The notes: generated by a model not told the origin, from the sequence alone. Counted from the first letter of the stretch, positions 17,617 through 27,479 are shown. The stretch is DNA of 64,000 nucleotides from Comamonadaceae bacterium (GCA_027488255.1 JAIYBZ010000035.1:310001-374000); one strand, 5' to 3'. Made by a program: numbers and translations.

Positions 17617-19698
17617 TCAGTGGGCTTTGTAGCCCATGCGAAAGCCGCCCCAGTGCGTGCCTTGCACATAAATGGGCACCGACAAGTCGTGCATGATCTC
17701 GCCGGTGTCGCGCTTGTAAGTCTGTAACAGCATTTTTTGCGTGTGCGCACCACAGCGGCTGCCCGTGCGGTCGTTGAAGATGCGTTTGCTGCGGCTGTTC
17801 ACCAAATCTTGCTCGTAAATCCCCGTAGGGGCTTTGGCAAATTTGTCGTTGTGCGTCGGCACATAACCCCGCTTGTTGGTGCAGATGGCAAACACCAGTG
17901 ACGGGTCTTGCTTCAGCACATCTTCTTGAATGGCCGGCAGCACCCGGTCGGTAAAAACATCAAACTTCGAACTGTATTTGGTGGGGTTGGTGCCGGGCAC
18001 GGGAAAGTGCTCTAGGCTGAGCAAATCTTGCGCTGAAATTTCGCCTTGTTGCACCGCGTGTTCAAAGGCCGCTTGCACCGCGTCGGCGGCTTGCCGGGCC
18101 ACTTGGAACATGCGGCTGTGCACGGTCTGCAAATTGAGCTCAACCAGCTTGTCGTAAAAGCCTTCGCCCAACTCCGTCAACTCTTGGGTTTGGCGTTCTT
18201 GCGATTCAATGCGCACGCCAAAACTGGCCAGCTCATCTTGAATTTCGAGCAAATAACTGGAAATTTTGGCCACGTCTTGGGCCGATTGTTCGGAGGCTTG
18301 CACGATGCCTTGCATCTGATCGGACAAGACGCTGGACGAATCCAAAATGCCACTCAAGCGCGATCCCACCAACTCGATCTTGCCGACGTTGGACTGCACA
18401 TCGCTCAGCAATTCATTCATGCTGCTGACGGCTTGTCCGGTCTCATTCATGATGCCGCTGACGCTCTCGTCAATTTCTCGCGTCGCGGCAAATGTCTTGT
18501 CAGCGAGTTTGCGCACTTCATCGGAGACGACCGCAAAACCTTTGCCATGCTCACCGGCACGGGCCGCTTCGATGGCAGCGTTCAAGGACAACAAATTGAT
18601 CTTGTCGGCGATGTCCCGAATCAATTGAACAATGTGCTCGATCTTTTCAGAGCTGACCTGCAAACGCGTGATCGAAGACGAGACCCCTTGCGTCCGCGTG
18701 CCCATGTCACGCATGCCCTCGATGGTGGTTTGCAGCTCGACTTGACCCAGCTGCGAGTTTTCTTTGGCTTGCTGCGCCAATTGGGCCACCGACTGGGCGT
18801 CTGAGCTCACTTGTTTGGAGTTGCGCGTCAAAGACTGTGACGACGCGGCGATTTGGGCCCCTTTGGTGGCCAGCGCCTTCATCTCTTTGTTGATGGTGTT
18901 GCCCTGCCAGGACAAATCGGCCAGCGTGATCGAACTCTTTTCCACCACTTGGCTCATCTCGTGCACCGTCGAGAGCAATTGCAAATGCCCGGTCAGCATT
19001 TTTTCAAGGGCCGATCCCCACACCGCCTGAGTCTGGCCCGCCAACAGGCGCGTCTGCGCTTGCGTGAGGTCATTGAGGTCATGGTTATCTTCGTACACAT
19101 AGCGAATCACCCGATGCAACTCTTGCACCAGACCGCGCACTTGCGCCACGCTGGCCTGCACCGCATCGACCAAAGCCGCCATCTCGCCTCGCGCCTGCAC
19201 CGAAATGGCCTGTGAGGTGTCACCCCTCCCCAGGGCCGCCATGACGGCCGCTGCATCGTTGACCACCTGTTGCTGCGATTGCGACCAGCGGTGCAAGGCT
19301 TGCGACAAAGCCCCCAACTCGGGCACTTGTCCGGTTGCATCAGGGCCGGACTCTGATCCCGTTCCAGAGTGTCCACCCCACCATTGCCCCTGCTGACGCG
19401 CCTGCTCGATGTGCGTCACCAGGTCTTGCACCCCCTGCTGCACCGGCCGCAAGACTCGCACACAGCCCACAACACCCAGCAAGATGGCCACGCCAGTCAA
19501 GCCCCACAGCGCCCACGACAACTGCGCCTGCAACGCAACTAAAGAGACGCCGGCTTTTTCGGCAGCCTCTTGCATCACCGACAACTGGTAAGCCGCGAGT
19601 CCTGCGATCAGCAGCAACAGCAGCGACACGCCGATGGCCAAATAAAGAAGTCGTTTGGAAAGAGATGAAGTCACAGGGTAAGCACCGCTGCACCACAT
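17617..19698 (-). CDS. Methyl-accepting chemotaxis protein with C-terminal sensory region
   Basis: A 693-residue chemoreceptor. Two membrane helices near the N-terminus (about 15-35 and 50-78) enclose only a very short periplasmic loop, so there is no normal periplasmic ligand domain. The long helical region contains the signalling hairpin ([35 protein letters not shown]) that contacts CheA/CheW. The last roughly 120 residues, past the coiled coil, form a separate globular module with [16 protein letters not shown] and [20 protein letters not shown]. That module looks like the PAS/Cache-like end seen in some betaproteobacterial receptors, implying a cytoplasmic signal. The start is ATG 19698 or a GTG eight codons in. 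Confidence 0.92.
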   Translation of the reverse strand: MWCSGAYPVTSSLSKRLLYLAIGVSLLLLLIAGLAAYQLSVMQEAAEKAGVSLVALQAQLSWALWGLTGVAILLGVVGCVRVLRPVQQGVQDLVTHIEQARQQGQWWGGHSGTGSESGPDATGQVPELGALSQALHRWSQSQQQVVNDAAAVMAALGRGDTSQAISVQARGEMAALVDAVQASVAQVRGLVQELHRVIRYVYEDNHDLNDLTQAQTRLLAGQTQAVWGSALEKMLTGHLQLLSTVHEMSQVVEKSSITLADLSWQGNTINKEMKALATKGAQIAASSQSLTRNSKQVSSDAQSVAQLAQQAKENSQLGQVELQTTIEGMRDMGTRTQGVSSSITRLQVSSEKIEHIVQLIRDIADKINLLSLNAAIEAARAGEHGKGFAVVSDEVRKLADKTFAATREIDESVSGIMNETGQAVSSMNELLSDVQSNVGKIELVGSRLSGILDSSSVLSDQMQGIVQASEQSAQDVAKISSYLLEIQDELASFGVRIESQERQTQELTELGEGFYDKLVELNLQTVHSRMFQVARQAADAVQAAFEHAVQQGEISAQDLLSLEHFPVPGTNPTKYSSKFDVFTDRVLPAIQEDVLKQDPSLVFAICTNKRGYVPTHNDKFAKAPTGIYEQDLVNSRSKRIFNDRTGSRCGAHTQKMLLQTYKRDTGEIMHDLSVPIYVQGTHWGGFRMGYKAH

Positions 19699-19928
19699 TG
19701 GCCGGCGGATTTAATCATTTTTGGTAACTCTCAATATTAATTGAGAAAAATGCGGCATCGGCCCTGCTTTATGATTTTGAGAACCATCACCACGAGCTTC
19801 ACATGAAAAGCCCTCTGAATTTTTTGCAGCGCACGGCCCTGTTTGCTGTTTGCCCTCTTTTGGGACTGCCCAGGCATAAAAAAACCCAGTCAATTCATGA
19901 TTGACTGGGTTTTTAATCCTACCGAATT
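19699..19928. other. Intergenic region upstream of the chemoreceptor gene
   Basis: This stretch holds the upstream region of the chemoreceptor gene. An 18-base palindrome (19729-19746, arms TCTCAAT/ATTGAGA around ATTA) lies about 30 bases upstream of that gene's start and could be an operator or part of its promoter. A 33-codon ORF (19803-19904, plus strand) begins with a signal-peptide-like hydrophobic sequence and ends inside the tRNA terminator; it is probably a chance ORF or a remnant. Confidence 0.4.
19879..19914 (-). terminator. Intrinsic terminator downstream of tRNA-Val
   Basis: Long inverted repeat with arms about 14 bases (AAAACCCAGTCAAT and ATTGACTGGGTTTT) and a five-base loop. 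A-rich and T-rich flanks let it work in either direction; it follows tRNA-Val on the minus strand by about 15 bases. Confidence 0.88.
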
Positions 19929-20005
19929 TGGTAGGCGCGATTGGATTCGAACCAACGACCCCCACCATGTCAAGGTGGTGCTCTAACCAACTGAGCTACG
20001 CGCCT
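19929..20005 (-). tRNA. tRNA-Val (GAC)
   Basis: Read on the minus strand, a full cloverleaf of 77 bases. The acceptor stem is AGGCGCG/CGCGCCT, the D-arm GCTC-AGTTGGTTA-GAGC, and the anticodon stem CCACC/GGTGG with loop TTGACAT (anticodon GAC, valine). The T-arm is GTTGG-TTCGAAT-CCAAT, and the 3' CCA is encoded. It follows relA on the same strand by 64 bases and has its own terminator. Confidence 0.97.
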
Positions 20006-20068
20006 GTTGAGCCTCAAATTATACCAGCAAAAAACTGGCGTTGACCCTCAAAACAGGCCCAGGCCTCT

Positions 20069-22330
20069 TTAGCGCCTACGGGCTGCTTTGACCCCTTTCA
20101 CGCCCCGCACACTGCCCAGCACCTTGTTCAAACCGACCGCATCGCTGATTTCAACGGTGAAAGTCATCCAGGCCATGCCCTTGACCGATTGGGTCTGTAC
20201 CCCAATCACGTTCATTTTTTCTTTGGCAAAAACCTCAGAAATGTCACGCAACAGGCCTTGTCGGTCAAAGGCCTCCACCGCCACATCGACCGGGTAAACC
20301 GCCGCGTCTGCGCCTTTGGAGTCTCCCCAACGCACATCGATGACCCTCTCGCCATGGCGCGTCACCAATTCGCGAAAGTTGGAGCAGTCTTGGCGGTGAA
20401 TGCTCACGCCCTTGCCGCGTGTCACAAAACCGCTGATGGCATCGGGGGGCGCGGGTTTGCAGCAGCGAGACAGTTGCGTCAGCAGCGAATCCACCCCCAC
20501 CACCAACACCCCGGAGGGCGATTTGCGGGCGGATGTGCCTTTGAAGCGTTTTTGAAAATACTCTTCGGGCTCGGGCGCCGGCTCTGGTGGGTTGAGCAAG
20601 ACCTCGATGTTGCGCAACGAATATTCGTCTTTGCCCACCACTTCAAACAAGCCGTCGGCCGACTTGAAGCCCAATTGGCTGGCGAGATCGTCCAAGCGGA
20701 TGGCGGTTCGGCCTAAACGTTGCAAGATTTTCTCGACCGATTCGCGGCCCCGCGCAATCGTTTCAGAGCTGATTTGGGCGTTGAACCACGCACGCACTTT
20801 GGCCCTGGCGCGGGGACTGGCCAAGTAAGCCAGCTCGGGGTTGAGCCAGTCGCGCGACGGGCCGCCTTCTTTGATGGCCGTGATTTCAACGGTTTGGCCG
20901 TTGGCCAACGGCGTGCTCAAGGGGACCATGACGCCATCGACCTTGGCGCCGCGGCAACGGTGGCCTAAGTTGGTGTGAACGGTATAGGCGAAATCGATGG
21001 GTGTGGCGCCTTGTGGCAACTCCACCACCGCCGCTTCAGGGGTCAGCACATAGATGCGGTCGTCAAACAAGCCACTGCCTTGCGCGCTGTCTTGGGCGGC
21101 CCCTGACAAATCGCGTTCCCACGCCAGCAACTGGCGCAACACCGCAATCTTGGTGTCGTATTCGCTGTTGGCAGAAACGCCGGTGTAGCCCTTGGTGCCG
21201 GCTTCTTTGTAAGCCCAGTGCGCCGCAACGCCATGCTCGGCGTGCTCGTGCATGGCTTGGGTGCGAATTTGCACTTCAATTGGCCCGCCGTCGGCATCGC
21301 GCACCACGGTATGCAAAGACTGATAGCCATTCGCTTTGGGCTTGGCGATGTAGTCGTCAAACTCTTCCGGAATGGGCGTGAAATTTTCATGGACCCAGCT
21401 CAGCACTTGGTAGCAATCGGCCACGCTGGGCACCACCACCCGCAAGGCGCGAAGGTCAAACACGCGGTCAAAGCTGAGCGATTTGCCGCGCATCTTGCGC
21501 ACGATGCTGTAAATGTGTTTCGGCCGGCCCTCCACCGAAGCTTCGATACCCTGCGCGGCGAGCTCTTGCTGCAAGCGCTGGCGCAAGGCCACCATGTAGC
21601 GCTCACGCTCGGTGCGTTTTTCATCGAGCAAGCGGGCGATGTCTTTGTAGGTGGCGGGCTCCAAAAAGCGAAACGCCAAGTCCTCAAGTTCCCACTTGAT
21701 CTGCCAAATGCCCAGCCGGTTGGCCAGCGGAGCAAAAACCTGCAATGACTCTCGGGCCAATGCTTGCGGCACGGCTTGTTTGGTGGCGGCAAAGTGGCGC
21801 AAGGTTTGCAAGCGAGACGCCAAACGCAGCATCACCACCCTCAAATCGCGGCTGAAAGCGAGCAGCATTTTTCGCACGTTTTCAGTCTGAAGCCGTGGGC
21901 TGAGCGGCGTGTTGTCGGGCCCTTCCGAGCTCACTTCAGACGCTCTGGACAAACGTTGCACATGCACCAACTGGTTGGTTTGCATGGCCAATTGCGCCAA
22001 ATTGGCGCCGAAGGCCTTGGCAATGACCTCTTCAGGCTTGTTCAGGTGCGGGCAGGCATAAACCAGATAAATAGCCGTTTGCATGGCCACCGAGCCGCCC
22101 ATGTCCGCCAGGATGGCCGCCACGGCATCGGCATGCGCGAGGATGTTTTCACCCGTGTCCAGCACCTCACTGGCAATCAAGGGCTCGGCAAAGGCGCGTG
22201 CCTTTGCTTGGGTCTCCGACATTTCGTCGGTGTCCGCGGTGACCACCATGACCGGCGGTACAAAAGGTGCGTGCAGGCGACTGCCCGCGGAAAGAGGGCT
22301 TGAGGAGTGGCTGGAGGTGGGACTGACCAT
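20069..22330 (-). CDS. relA: GTP pyrophosphokinase RelA ((p)ppGpp synthetase)
   Basis: A 753-residue ribosome-associated synthetase that makes (p)ppGpp from ATP and GDP/GTP during amino-acid starvation. The synthetase domain carries HIYSIVRKMRGKSLSFDRVF, DDYIAKPKANGYQSLHTVV and VQIRTQAMHEHAEHGVAAHW. A TGS domain follows (IYVLTPEAAVVELPQGATPI) and a C-terminal ACT domain (MNVIGVQTQSVKGMAWMTFT). In the N-terminal region, where SpoT-type enzymes have an HD pair for ppGpp hydrolysis, I see YLVYACPHLNKPEE and no HDxxED motif. It should therefore be synthetase-only, i.e. RelA rather than a bifunctional Rel/SpoT. It starts four bases after the alpha/beta hydrolase stop, so the two may be co-transcribed. 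Confidence 0.94.
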   Translation of the reverse strand: MVSPTSSHSSSPLSAGSRLHAPFVPPVMVVTADTDEMSETQAKARAFAEPLIASEVLDTGENILAHADAVAAILADMGGSVAMQTAIYLVYACPHLNKPEEVIAKAFGANLAQLAMQTNQLVHVQRLSRASEVSSEGPDNTPLSPRLQTENVRKMLLAFSRDLRVVMLRLASRLQTLRHFAATKQAVPQALARESLQVFAPLANRLGIWQIKWELEDLAFRFLEPATYKDIARLLDEKRTERERYMVALRQRLQQELAAQGIEASVEGRPKHIYSIVRKMRGKSLSFDRVFDLRALRVVVPSVADCYQVLSWVHENFTPIPEEFDDYIAKPKANGYQSLHTVVRDADGGPIEVQIRTQAMHEHAEHGVAAHWAYKEAGTKGYTGVSANSEYDTKIAVLRQLLAWERDLSGAAQDSAQGSGLFDDRIYVLTPEAAVVELPQGATPIDFAYTVHTNLGHRCRGAKVDGVMVPLSTPLANGQTVEITAIKEGGPSRDWLNPELAYLASPRARAKVRAWFNAQISSETIARGRESVEKILQRLGRTAIRLDDLASQLGFKSADGLFEVVGKDEYSLRNIEVLLNPPEPAPEPEEYFQKRFKGTSARKSPSGVLVVGVDSLLTQLSRCCKPAPPDAISGFVTRGKGVSIHRQDCSNFRELVTRHGERVIDVRWGDSKGADAAVYPVDVAVEAFDRQGLLRDISEVFAKEKMNVIGVQTQSVKGMAWMTFTVEISDAVGLNKVLGSVRGVKGVKAARRR

Positions 22331-22334
22331 GAAA

Positions 22335-23273
22335 TCAAGCCCACAAAAACTGACGCACCACCGCCATTTGGTGCTCAGAGGTCAATGTGGGGGCATGGCC
22401 ACAGTCGGGCCAGACTTCCAATTGCGCCTTTGGGCCGCGCTGGGTCATGGCCGTGGCGGTTTCGGGCAACAACAAATCAGAGTCTTGGCCACGGATCAGC
22501 AATGTGCGGGCCTGGATTTGGTCATACACCGCCCACAAAGCCGCCTCCCCTGCGGCGGCCATCTCGGGCGTCAAGGCGCGCAAGTTGTTGGCAATGGCCG
22601 GGTCATAGTGCAAGGTCAATTGACCACCTTCCGCAGGCCGCGTCATGTGTGAAGACAGTTCGCGCCACACCTCGGCTGGCACCGGGCCAAAGCCCGTGGA
22701 AACGCGCCACAACACCGCTGCCACTTCGTCCAAGTTGGGGTAGAGACCAAATTGCCCCACATAGCTTTGCATGCGCTGCACTGAATGCCAGGTGATGGCA
22801 GGGCCGACATCGTTCAACACCAAGCGCCGCACCGGCACAGGCATGGGCAAGCCGGCTTGTCCGGCCAACACCATGCCCATCAGTCCGCCCATGCTGGTGC
22901 CCACCCAGTCCAGCGTTTGGATGCCGCCACTGCGGCCCGATGGCGCTTGCAATTGCTGGTGGAGATGCCCCAGCAAAGCCAGCATGTCGGCGGCGTATTG
23001 GGGGATTTGGTAGCCCGAGGGGTCGGCCAACCAATCGCTTTGGCCCCGCCCCACCACGTCGGGACAAATCACTTGCACCGGCTGCGGCGAGAGGGCGACC
23101 AAGGTCTGCGCCAATCGGTCGAAATCGCGCCCTTGCCGGGTCAAGCCATGCGCGCAGACCACGACATGGGCTGCCCCTGCATCGCCCCAACGCCAAAAGG
23201 CCATGCGGTGCGAGCCCTCGGGGTGGGGGCAAGCGACAAATTCAAGGGAAGGCGAATGGGAATCGGGGGTCAT
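22335..23273 (-). CDS. Alpha/beta-fold hydrolase
   Basis: A 312-residue alpha/beta hydrolase. An oxyanion-type motif appears early (VVVCAHGLTRQGRDFD). The nucleophile elbow is in WVGTSMGGLMGM (G-x-S-x-G), and the late catalytic His lies in WPDCGHAPTLTSEHQ; an acidic partner is probably in LIRGQDSDLLLP. There is no signal peptide if the start is ATG 23273 (MTPDSHSPSLEF), which I prefer over ATG 23330 because the extra 19 residues are not conserved-looking. It is divergent from the 3-hydroxybutyrate dehydrogenase gene and lies upstream of relA. The substrate cannot be inferred. Confidence 0.85.
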   Translation of the reverse strand: MTPDSHSPSLEFVACPHPEGSHRMAFWRWGDAGAAHVVVCAHGLTRQGRDFDRLAQTLVALSPQPVQVICPDVVGRGQSDWLADPSGYQIPQYAADMLALLGHLHQQLQAPSGRSGGIQTLDWVGTSMGGLMGMVLAGQAGLPMPVPVRRLVLNDVGPAITWHSVQRMQSYVGQFGLYPNLDEVAAVLWRVSTGFGPVPAEVWRELSSHMTRPAEGGQLTLHYDPAIANNLRALTPEMAAAGEAALWAVYDQIQARTLLIRGQDSDLLLPETATAMTQRGPKAQLEVWPDCGHAPTLTSEHQMAVVRQFLWA

Positions 23274-23373
23274 GACAATCAGAAACAATCTGGGCGAAGC
23301 GGAAAGCAAAGCCTGCTTTTGCAGCGCCATAATGGACTTTTGAACATCCTAATTCATCTTTCGGAGCAAAAAT

Positions 23374-24144
23374 ATGTTGCAAGGTAAAACAGCGTTGGTC
23401 ACCGGTTCCACCAGTGGCATCGGACTGGGCATTGCCAAATCGCTGGCCGGACAAGGCGCCAATATCGTGTTGAATGGTTTTGGCGATGCGGAAGGCCCCA
23501 AAGCTGAAATTGCGGCCTTGGGTGTCAAAGTGGCTTACCACGGCGCTGACATGAGCAAGGCCCAAGAGATTGAAGCCATGATGGTGTTTGCTGCCAGCAC
23601 TTTTGGCCGGGTCGACATTTTGGTGAACAACGCAGGCATTCAACATGTGGCCCGTATCGAAGACTTTCCCATTGAGCGTTGGGACGCCATCATCGCCATC
23701 AATTTGAGCAGCGCTTTTCATGCCACCCGCTTGGCCCTGCCCGCCATGCAGGCGGCCAATTGGGGACGCATCATCAATGTGGCCTCCATTCACGGCTTGG
23801 TCGGTTCCGCAGAAAAGTCGGCCTATGTCGCGGCCAAGCACGGCGTGGTGGGCTTGACCAAAGTCACGGCACTCGAAAACGCCACCACAGGGGTCACCTG
23901 CAATGCCATTTGCCCCGGTTGGGTCTTGACGCCCTTGGTGCAAAAGCAAGTCGATGCCAAGGCGCAAGCCCTGGGTTTGTCGAATGAAGAAGCGAAAAAA
24001 GTGCTTTTGAAAGAAAAAGAACCCTCGATGCAGTTCACCACCCCTGAAGAGTTGGGCGATTTGGCGGTCTTTTTCTGCTCGCCTGCCGGCAACAACGTGC
24101 GGGGTGTCGCCTGGAATATGGACGGCGGCTGGACCGCTCAATAA
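23374..24144 (+). CDS. bdhA: D-3-hydroxybutyrate dehydrogenase (SDR family)
   Basis: A 256-residue short-chain dehydrogenase that oxidises D-3-hydroxybutyrate to acetoacetate with NAD, used in recycling polyhydroxybutyrate. It shows the Rossmann motif TGSTSGIGLGIAKSLAGQGA, the NNAG motif in LVNNAGIQHV, and the catalytic Ser region NVASIHGLVGS. YVAAKHG supplies the Y-x3-K pair, and PGWVLTPLVQKQ closes the active site. The specific match to hydroxybutyrate dehydrogenase is the Gln/His-containing IQHVARIEDFP and the C-terminal VRGVAWNMDGGWTAQ. A CGGAG ribosome-binding site precedes ATG 23374. Confidence 0.92.
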   Translation: MLQGKTALVTGSTSGIGLGIAKSLAGQGANIVLNGFGDAEGPKAEIAALGVKVAYHGADMSKAQEIEAMMVFAASTFGRVDILVNNAGIQHVARIEDFPIERWDAIIAINLSSAFHATRLALPAMQAANWGRIINVASIHGLVGSAEKSAYVAAKHGVVGLTKVTALENATTGVTCNAICPGWVLTPLVQKQVDAKAQALGLSNEEAKKVLLKEKEPSMQFTTPEELGDLAVFFCSPAGNNVRGVAWNMDGGWTAQ

Positions 24145-24156
24145 AGCAAAACGGTC

Positions 24157-24888
24157 ATGAGCTCATCCTCTCGCCTCGACAAAATCGTCATCGTCGACGA
24201 CGACACACGCATCCGCGATTTGTTGCGGCGCTATTTGTCGCAAGAAGGGTTTGATGTTTTGCTGGCCGAGGATGGCCGCGCTTTGGACCGCATCTTGCAG
24301 CGTGAAACCATTGACTTGGTGGTGCTTGATTTGATGTTGCCCGGCGAAGATGGACTGAGCATTTGCCGACGTTTGCGCAGTGCGGGGGTGAAAACGCCCA
24401 TCATCATGTTGACGGCCAAAGTGGAAGATGTTGACCGCATCACGGGGCTTGAAATCGGCGCCGACGACTACCTCGGAAAGCCCTTCAACCCCCGCGAGTT
24501 GCTGGCCCGCATGCATGCGGTGCTGCGCCGGCGTCCCCCGACAGAGATGCCCAGTGCACCCTCGCTGGGCGAATCCGAAAGCATGGTCTTTGGTGCTTTC
24601 AAGCTGGACTTTGGCACCCGTTCGTTGAGCAAAAATGGCCAAGACATTCCGCTGACCAGCGGGGAATTTGCCATGCTCAAAGCCCTTGCCCGACACCCCA
24701 AGATGCCGCTGACCCGTGAAAAACTGGCCCAGCTGTCGCGGGGCCGAGACTTTGAACCCTTTGACCGCAGCTTGGATGTACAAATCTCCCGACTGCGCAA
24801 AATGATTGAAGTCGACCCTGCGTCGCCAAAAGTCATTCAAACGGTCTGGGGTGTGGGCTATGTGTTTGTTCCCGATGGGCAACCGTGA
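24157..24888 (+). CDS. ompR: OmpR-family response regulator
   Basis: A 243-residue response regulator. The receiver domain has the acidic cluster DDDT (14-17), phospho-acceptor Asp58 in LVVLDLMLPGEDG, Thr in IIMLTAKVEDVD, and Lys in DDYLGKPFNPREL. The C-terminal winged-helix domain (about 145-240) ends with SRLRKMIEVDPASPKVIQTV and GVGYVFVPDG, typical of OmpR itself. The next gene starts inside its stop (GTGA overlap), so it pairs with that EnvZ-like kinase. In proteobacteria this pair responds to osmolarity or cytoplasmic pH and controls porins; targets here are unknown. Confidence 0.92.
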   Translation: MSSSSRLDKIVIVDDDTRIRDLLRRYLSQEGFDVLLAEDGRALDRILQRETIDLVVLDLMLPGEDGLSICRRLRSAGVKTPIIMLTAKVEDVDRITGLEIGADDYLGKPFNPRELLARMHAVLRRRPPTEMPSAPSLGESESMVFGAFKLDFGTRSLSKNGQDIPLTSGEFAMLKALARHPKMPLTREKLAQLSRGRDFEPFDRSLDVQISRLRKMIEVDPASPKVIQTVWGVGYVFVPDGQP

Positions 24889-26258
24889 ACGCCCCTGAAT
24901 CAGCGGCACGCCGCGCAGCTTCCGCCCATCAGCCGCCACTACGGCTTCAGCTGAGCTTGTTTTGGCGCACCTTCTTTTTGTTGGGCTTGTTGATTTTGTG
25001 CAGCAGCTTGGCTTGGCTGCAGGTCTTTCGCACCCAAGAGATCGAGCCACGCATTTTGCGCAATGCCCACCAAATTGCCACCGTGGTCAACTTGACCAAA
25101 ACGGCTTTGGTGCACACCGATGCGATTGCCCGGGTGGCCTTGCTCAAGATGTTGGCCGATGAAGAAGATTTGAGCCTCCGAACGCGCGAGCCCACAGACC
25201 GCTTTGTGCCCTTCCCCAGCTCGGGGCTTGAAAAGCAATTGGCCGAAGAAATGGTCAAGCGCCTGGGCCCCGGCACCGTGATCGCCACGCGCGTCAATGA
25301 AGACGATGGGCTGTGGGTGGGTTTTCAGATTGAACGCGACAGCTACTGGTTGCAGATGGACCCTGAACGTTTGCAGCCCTTGGGCGGCTCGACTTGGCTC
25401 ACTTGGTTGGCCGTCACGCTCATTTTGTCCTTGGTGGGCGCGGCCATGATGGCGGGCTTGATCAACCGGCCTTTGAAGCGCTTGTCCGTGGCCACCAGCC
25501 AATTGCGGGACGGTCAATACAAAACGACCAATTTGGACGAAAACGCCTCGACCAGCGAGATCCGCGAAGTCAACATTGGCTTCAACCGCATGGCCGAAAG
25601 ACTGGCCAAAATAGAACAAGAGCGCGCCTTGATGCTGGCCGGCATTTCGCACGATTTGCGCACCCCATTGGCCCGATTGCGCCTCGAGACAGAACTCAGT
25701 GTGGCCGATCTTTCGACCCGCGAATTGATGGCCGCTGACATTGCACAGCTCGATGCCATCATCGATAAATTTTTAGACTACGCGCGGCCAGAGTCCACCC
25801 CTTTGGGCCCTGTGCTGTTGTCGGGTGTCATCAGCCGCAGCATTGCACCTTGGCGTCACCAGCCGCAGATGGAGATCGAGGTGCAAGTGGCCGAAGACCT
25901 GCTGGTTTTGGCCGATGAGGTCGAGTTGACGCGTGTGTTGTCCAACTTGCTCGAAAACGCCAAGCGCTACGGACAAAGCCCGCAAGATGGAATCACCCGC
26001 GTCACCTTGAGTGCCCAGCGGCAAAACGGCGAAGTGTGGCTGCAGGTACAAGATCAGGGGCCGGGCGTTCCGGAAGACGCACTGCCCAAGCTGACACAGC
26101 CTTTTTTCAGGGGCGATTCGGCACGCACAGCGGCCACGGGATCCGGTTTGGGTCTCACCATTGTGGCGCGCTCGGTCAAGCGCATGGGCGGGACCTTGTC
26201 GATGGACACGCCTGCCAGCGGCGGCTTGCGGGTGGCGCTGAAATTTCGCGCGGCTTGA
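24885..26258 (+). CDS. envZ: EnvZ-like sensor histidine kinase
   Basis: A 457-residue inner-membrane kinase starting at GTG 24885, overlapping ompR by four bases. Membrane helices lie at about 25-47 (TFFLLGLLILCSSLAWLQVF) and 167-190 (WLTWLAVTLILSLVGAAMMA), enclosing a periplasmic region of about 120 residues. A HAMP domain follows (LINRPLKRLSVATSQLRDGQ). The HisKA motif is MLAGISHDLRTPLARLRLET with the phospho-His, and the ATPase has LSNLLENAKRYG and QDQGPGVPEDAL. It is the cognate partner of the adjacent OmpR. ispF converges seven bases after its stop. Confidence 0.92.
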   Translation: MNAPESAARRAASAHQPPLRLQLSLFWRTFFLLGLLILCSSLAWLQVFRTQEIEPRILRNAHQIATVVNLTKTALVHTDAIARVALLKMLADEEDLSLRTREPTDRFVPFPSSGLEKQLAEEMVKRLGPGTVIATRVNEDDGLWVGFQIERDSYWLQMDPERLQPLGGSTWLTWLAVTLILSLVGAAMMAGLINRPLKRLSVATSQLRDGQYKTTNLDENASTSEIREVNIGFNRMAERLAKIEQERALMLAGISHDLRTPLARLRLETELSVADLSTRELMAADIAQLDAIIDKFLDYARPESTPLGPVLLSGVISRSIAPWRHQPQMEIEVQVAEDLLVLADEVELTRVLSNLLENAKRYGQSPQDGITRVTLSAQRQNGEVWLQVQDQGPGVPEDALPKLTQPFFRGDSARTAATGSGLGLTIVARSVKRMGGTLSMDTPASGGLRVALKFRAA

Positions 26259-26265
26259 GCAGCGA

Positions 26266-26745
26266 TCAGGCCTTTTTGAGCAGCGCCACCGCCCGCGCTT
26301 CCATGCTTTGCCCCAAACCCACGGGGCCTAATTTTTCGGCTGTTTTGGCCTTCACATTGACCTGATCAGGCTGAACCGACAAGGCCTTGGCGACGGAAGC
26401 ATTGATGGCGGCCATGTGGGGCGCCAATTTGGGGGCTTGCGCCACGATGGTGCAGTCGATGTTGACCAATTCCCAGCCTTTTTCGCGCACACGGCGCATG
26501 GCCTCGGCCAATAAAACCGCAGAGTCCGCGCCTTTGAACTGCGCATCGGTATCGGGAAAATGCCGCCCAATATCGCCCAAACCCGCAGCCCCTAAAACCG
26601 CATCGGTGATGGCATGCAACAGCACATCGGCATCGGAATGCCCGAGCAAGCCCACACTGTGTGCAATTTCAACGCCGCCCAAAATCAGTTTGCGACCCGG
26701 GGTCAGGGCGTGGACGTCCCAACCTTCACCGATGCGAATGTTCAT
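26266..26745 (-). CDS. ispF: 2-C-methyl-D-erythritol 2,4-cyclodiphosphate synthase
   Basis: A 159-residue enzyme of the MEP isoprenoid pathway that cyclises CDP-methylerythritol 2-phosphate. The zinc site is present as GEGWDVHAL (D-x-H) and the later His in [20 protein letters not shown]. The typical [19 protein letters not shown] and [13 protein letters not shown] also appear. ATG 26745 gives the usual N-terminus [12 protein letters not shown]; longer in-frame starts lie inside ispD. It overlaps the ispD stop by four bases (ATGA), so the two consecutive or near-consecutive pathway enzymes are translationally coupled. Confidence 0.97.
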   Translation of the reverse strand: MNIRIGEGWDVHALTPGRKLILGGVEIAHSVGLLGHSDADVLLHAITDAVLGAAGLGDIGRHFPDTDAQFKGADSAVLLAEAMRRVREKGWELVNIDCTIVAQAPKLAPHMAAINASVAKALSVQPDQVNVKAKTAEKLGPVGLGQSMEARAVALLKKA

Positions 26746-27479
26746 GCGGAGCCTTTCAATACAGCTTCGGCAAACGCAAAGTCGGCCGGATAAGTGACTT
26801 TGAGATTTTGTGCCGAACCGGGGACCAAGCGGGGCGCGAAACCCTGTCGCTCCATGGCGCTGGACTCGTCGGTGATGCCGGCAAACGCCACATCGGCCAG
26901 ACTGGCGAGTGCGGCGTGCAAAGCACCCAATCGGAACATCTGCGGGGTTTGGGCCAACCATTTGTCTTCACGGGGCTCTGTTTGGGCAACGCGTGCAATC
27001 TGCCCTTCGGTGGTGTGGCGCTTGAGGGTGTCGGGCAAAGGCAAGGCCAGCAAGCCTCCCACAGGGTCGTGCCGACAAGCCTCAATCAATTGCATCACAG
27101 CCTCAGGCGTGATGAGGCAACGCGCCGCATCGTGCACCAACACCCAGTCGTGGTCCGGCACACCGGCTTGGCGCATGGCACACAGACCATTGAACACACT
27201 GGCGGCACGGCTCGCACCGCCACACTTCAAGCGAGAAAAATGAGCGGGCCACAGGGTCTGCGGCCAATCAAATGCGTCATCAGGGGACACCACCACCCAC
27301 CCACGGCTCAGCAAGGGCACACGGGCCAGTGCCGCAAGCGTGTGCATGACCATGGCTTGCCCGGCAACCTCTTGGTATTGTTTGGGCTGAGCCGTGCCTG
27401 CACGGCTGCCCGTACCGGCGCAAGGGACCAGCGCATGAAAGTGAGGCTGTGTCGGGGTCGAAGTCAGGGTCGAGGGCAT
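26742..27479 (-). CDS. ispD: 2-C-methyl-D-erythritol 4-phosphate cytidylyltransferase
   Basis: A 245-residue enzyme of the MEP pathway that attaches CMP to methylerythritol 4-phosphate. The nucleotide-binding N-terminus reads [20 protein letters not shown] (signature G-x-G-x-R-x-G-x8-K-Q-Y). The mid-protein [16 protein letters not shown] and the C-terminal [34 protein letters not shown] are family hallmarks. I start at ATG 27479, with conserved sequence beginning soon after; an ATG 13 codons upstream would put the start beyond the promoter-like TACAAT. It is the first gene of ispDF and is divergent from mfd. Confidence 0.95.
   Translation of the reverse strand: MPSTLTSTPTQPHFHALVPCAGTGSRAGTAQPKQYQEVAGQAMVMHTLAALARVPLLSRGWVVVSPDDAFDWPQTLWPAHFSRLKCGGASRAASVFNGLCAMRQAGVPDHDWVLVHDAARCLITPEAVMQLIEACRHDPVGGLLALPLPDTLKRHTTEGQIARVAQTEPREDKWLAQTPQMFRLGALHAALASLADVAFAGITDESSAMERQGFAPRLVPGSAQNLKVTYPADFAFAEAVLKGSA

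Noticed and set aside
19760..19790. Sigma-28 (FliA) promoter for the chemoreceptor from TAAAG and GCCGAT
   Set aside because: On the minus strand TAAAG and GCCGAT are only about four bases apart; the FliA spacing of about eleven is not met.
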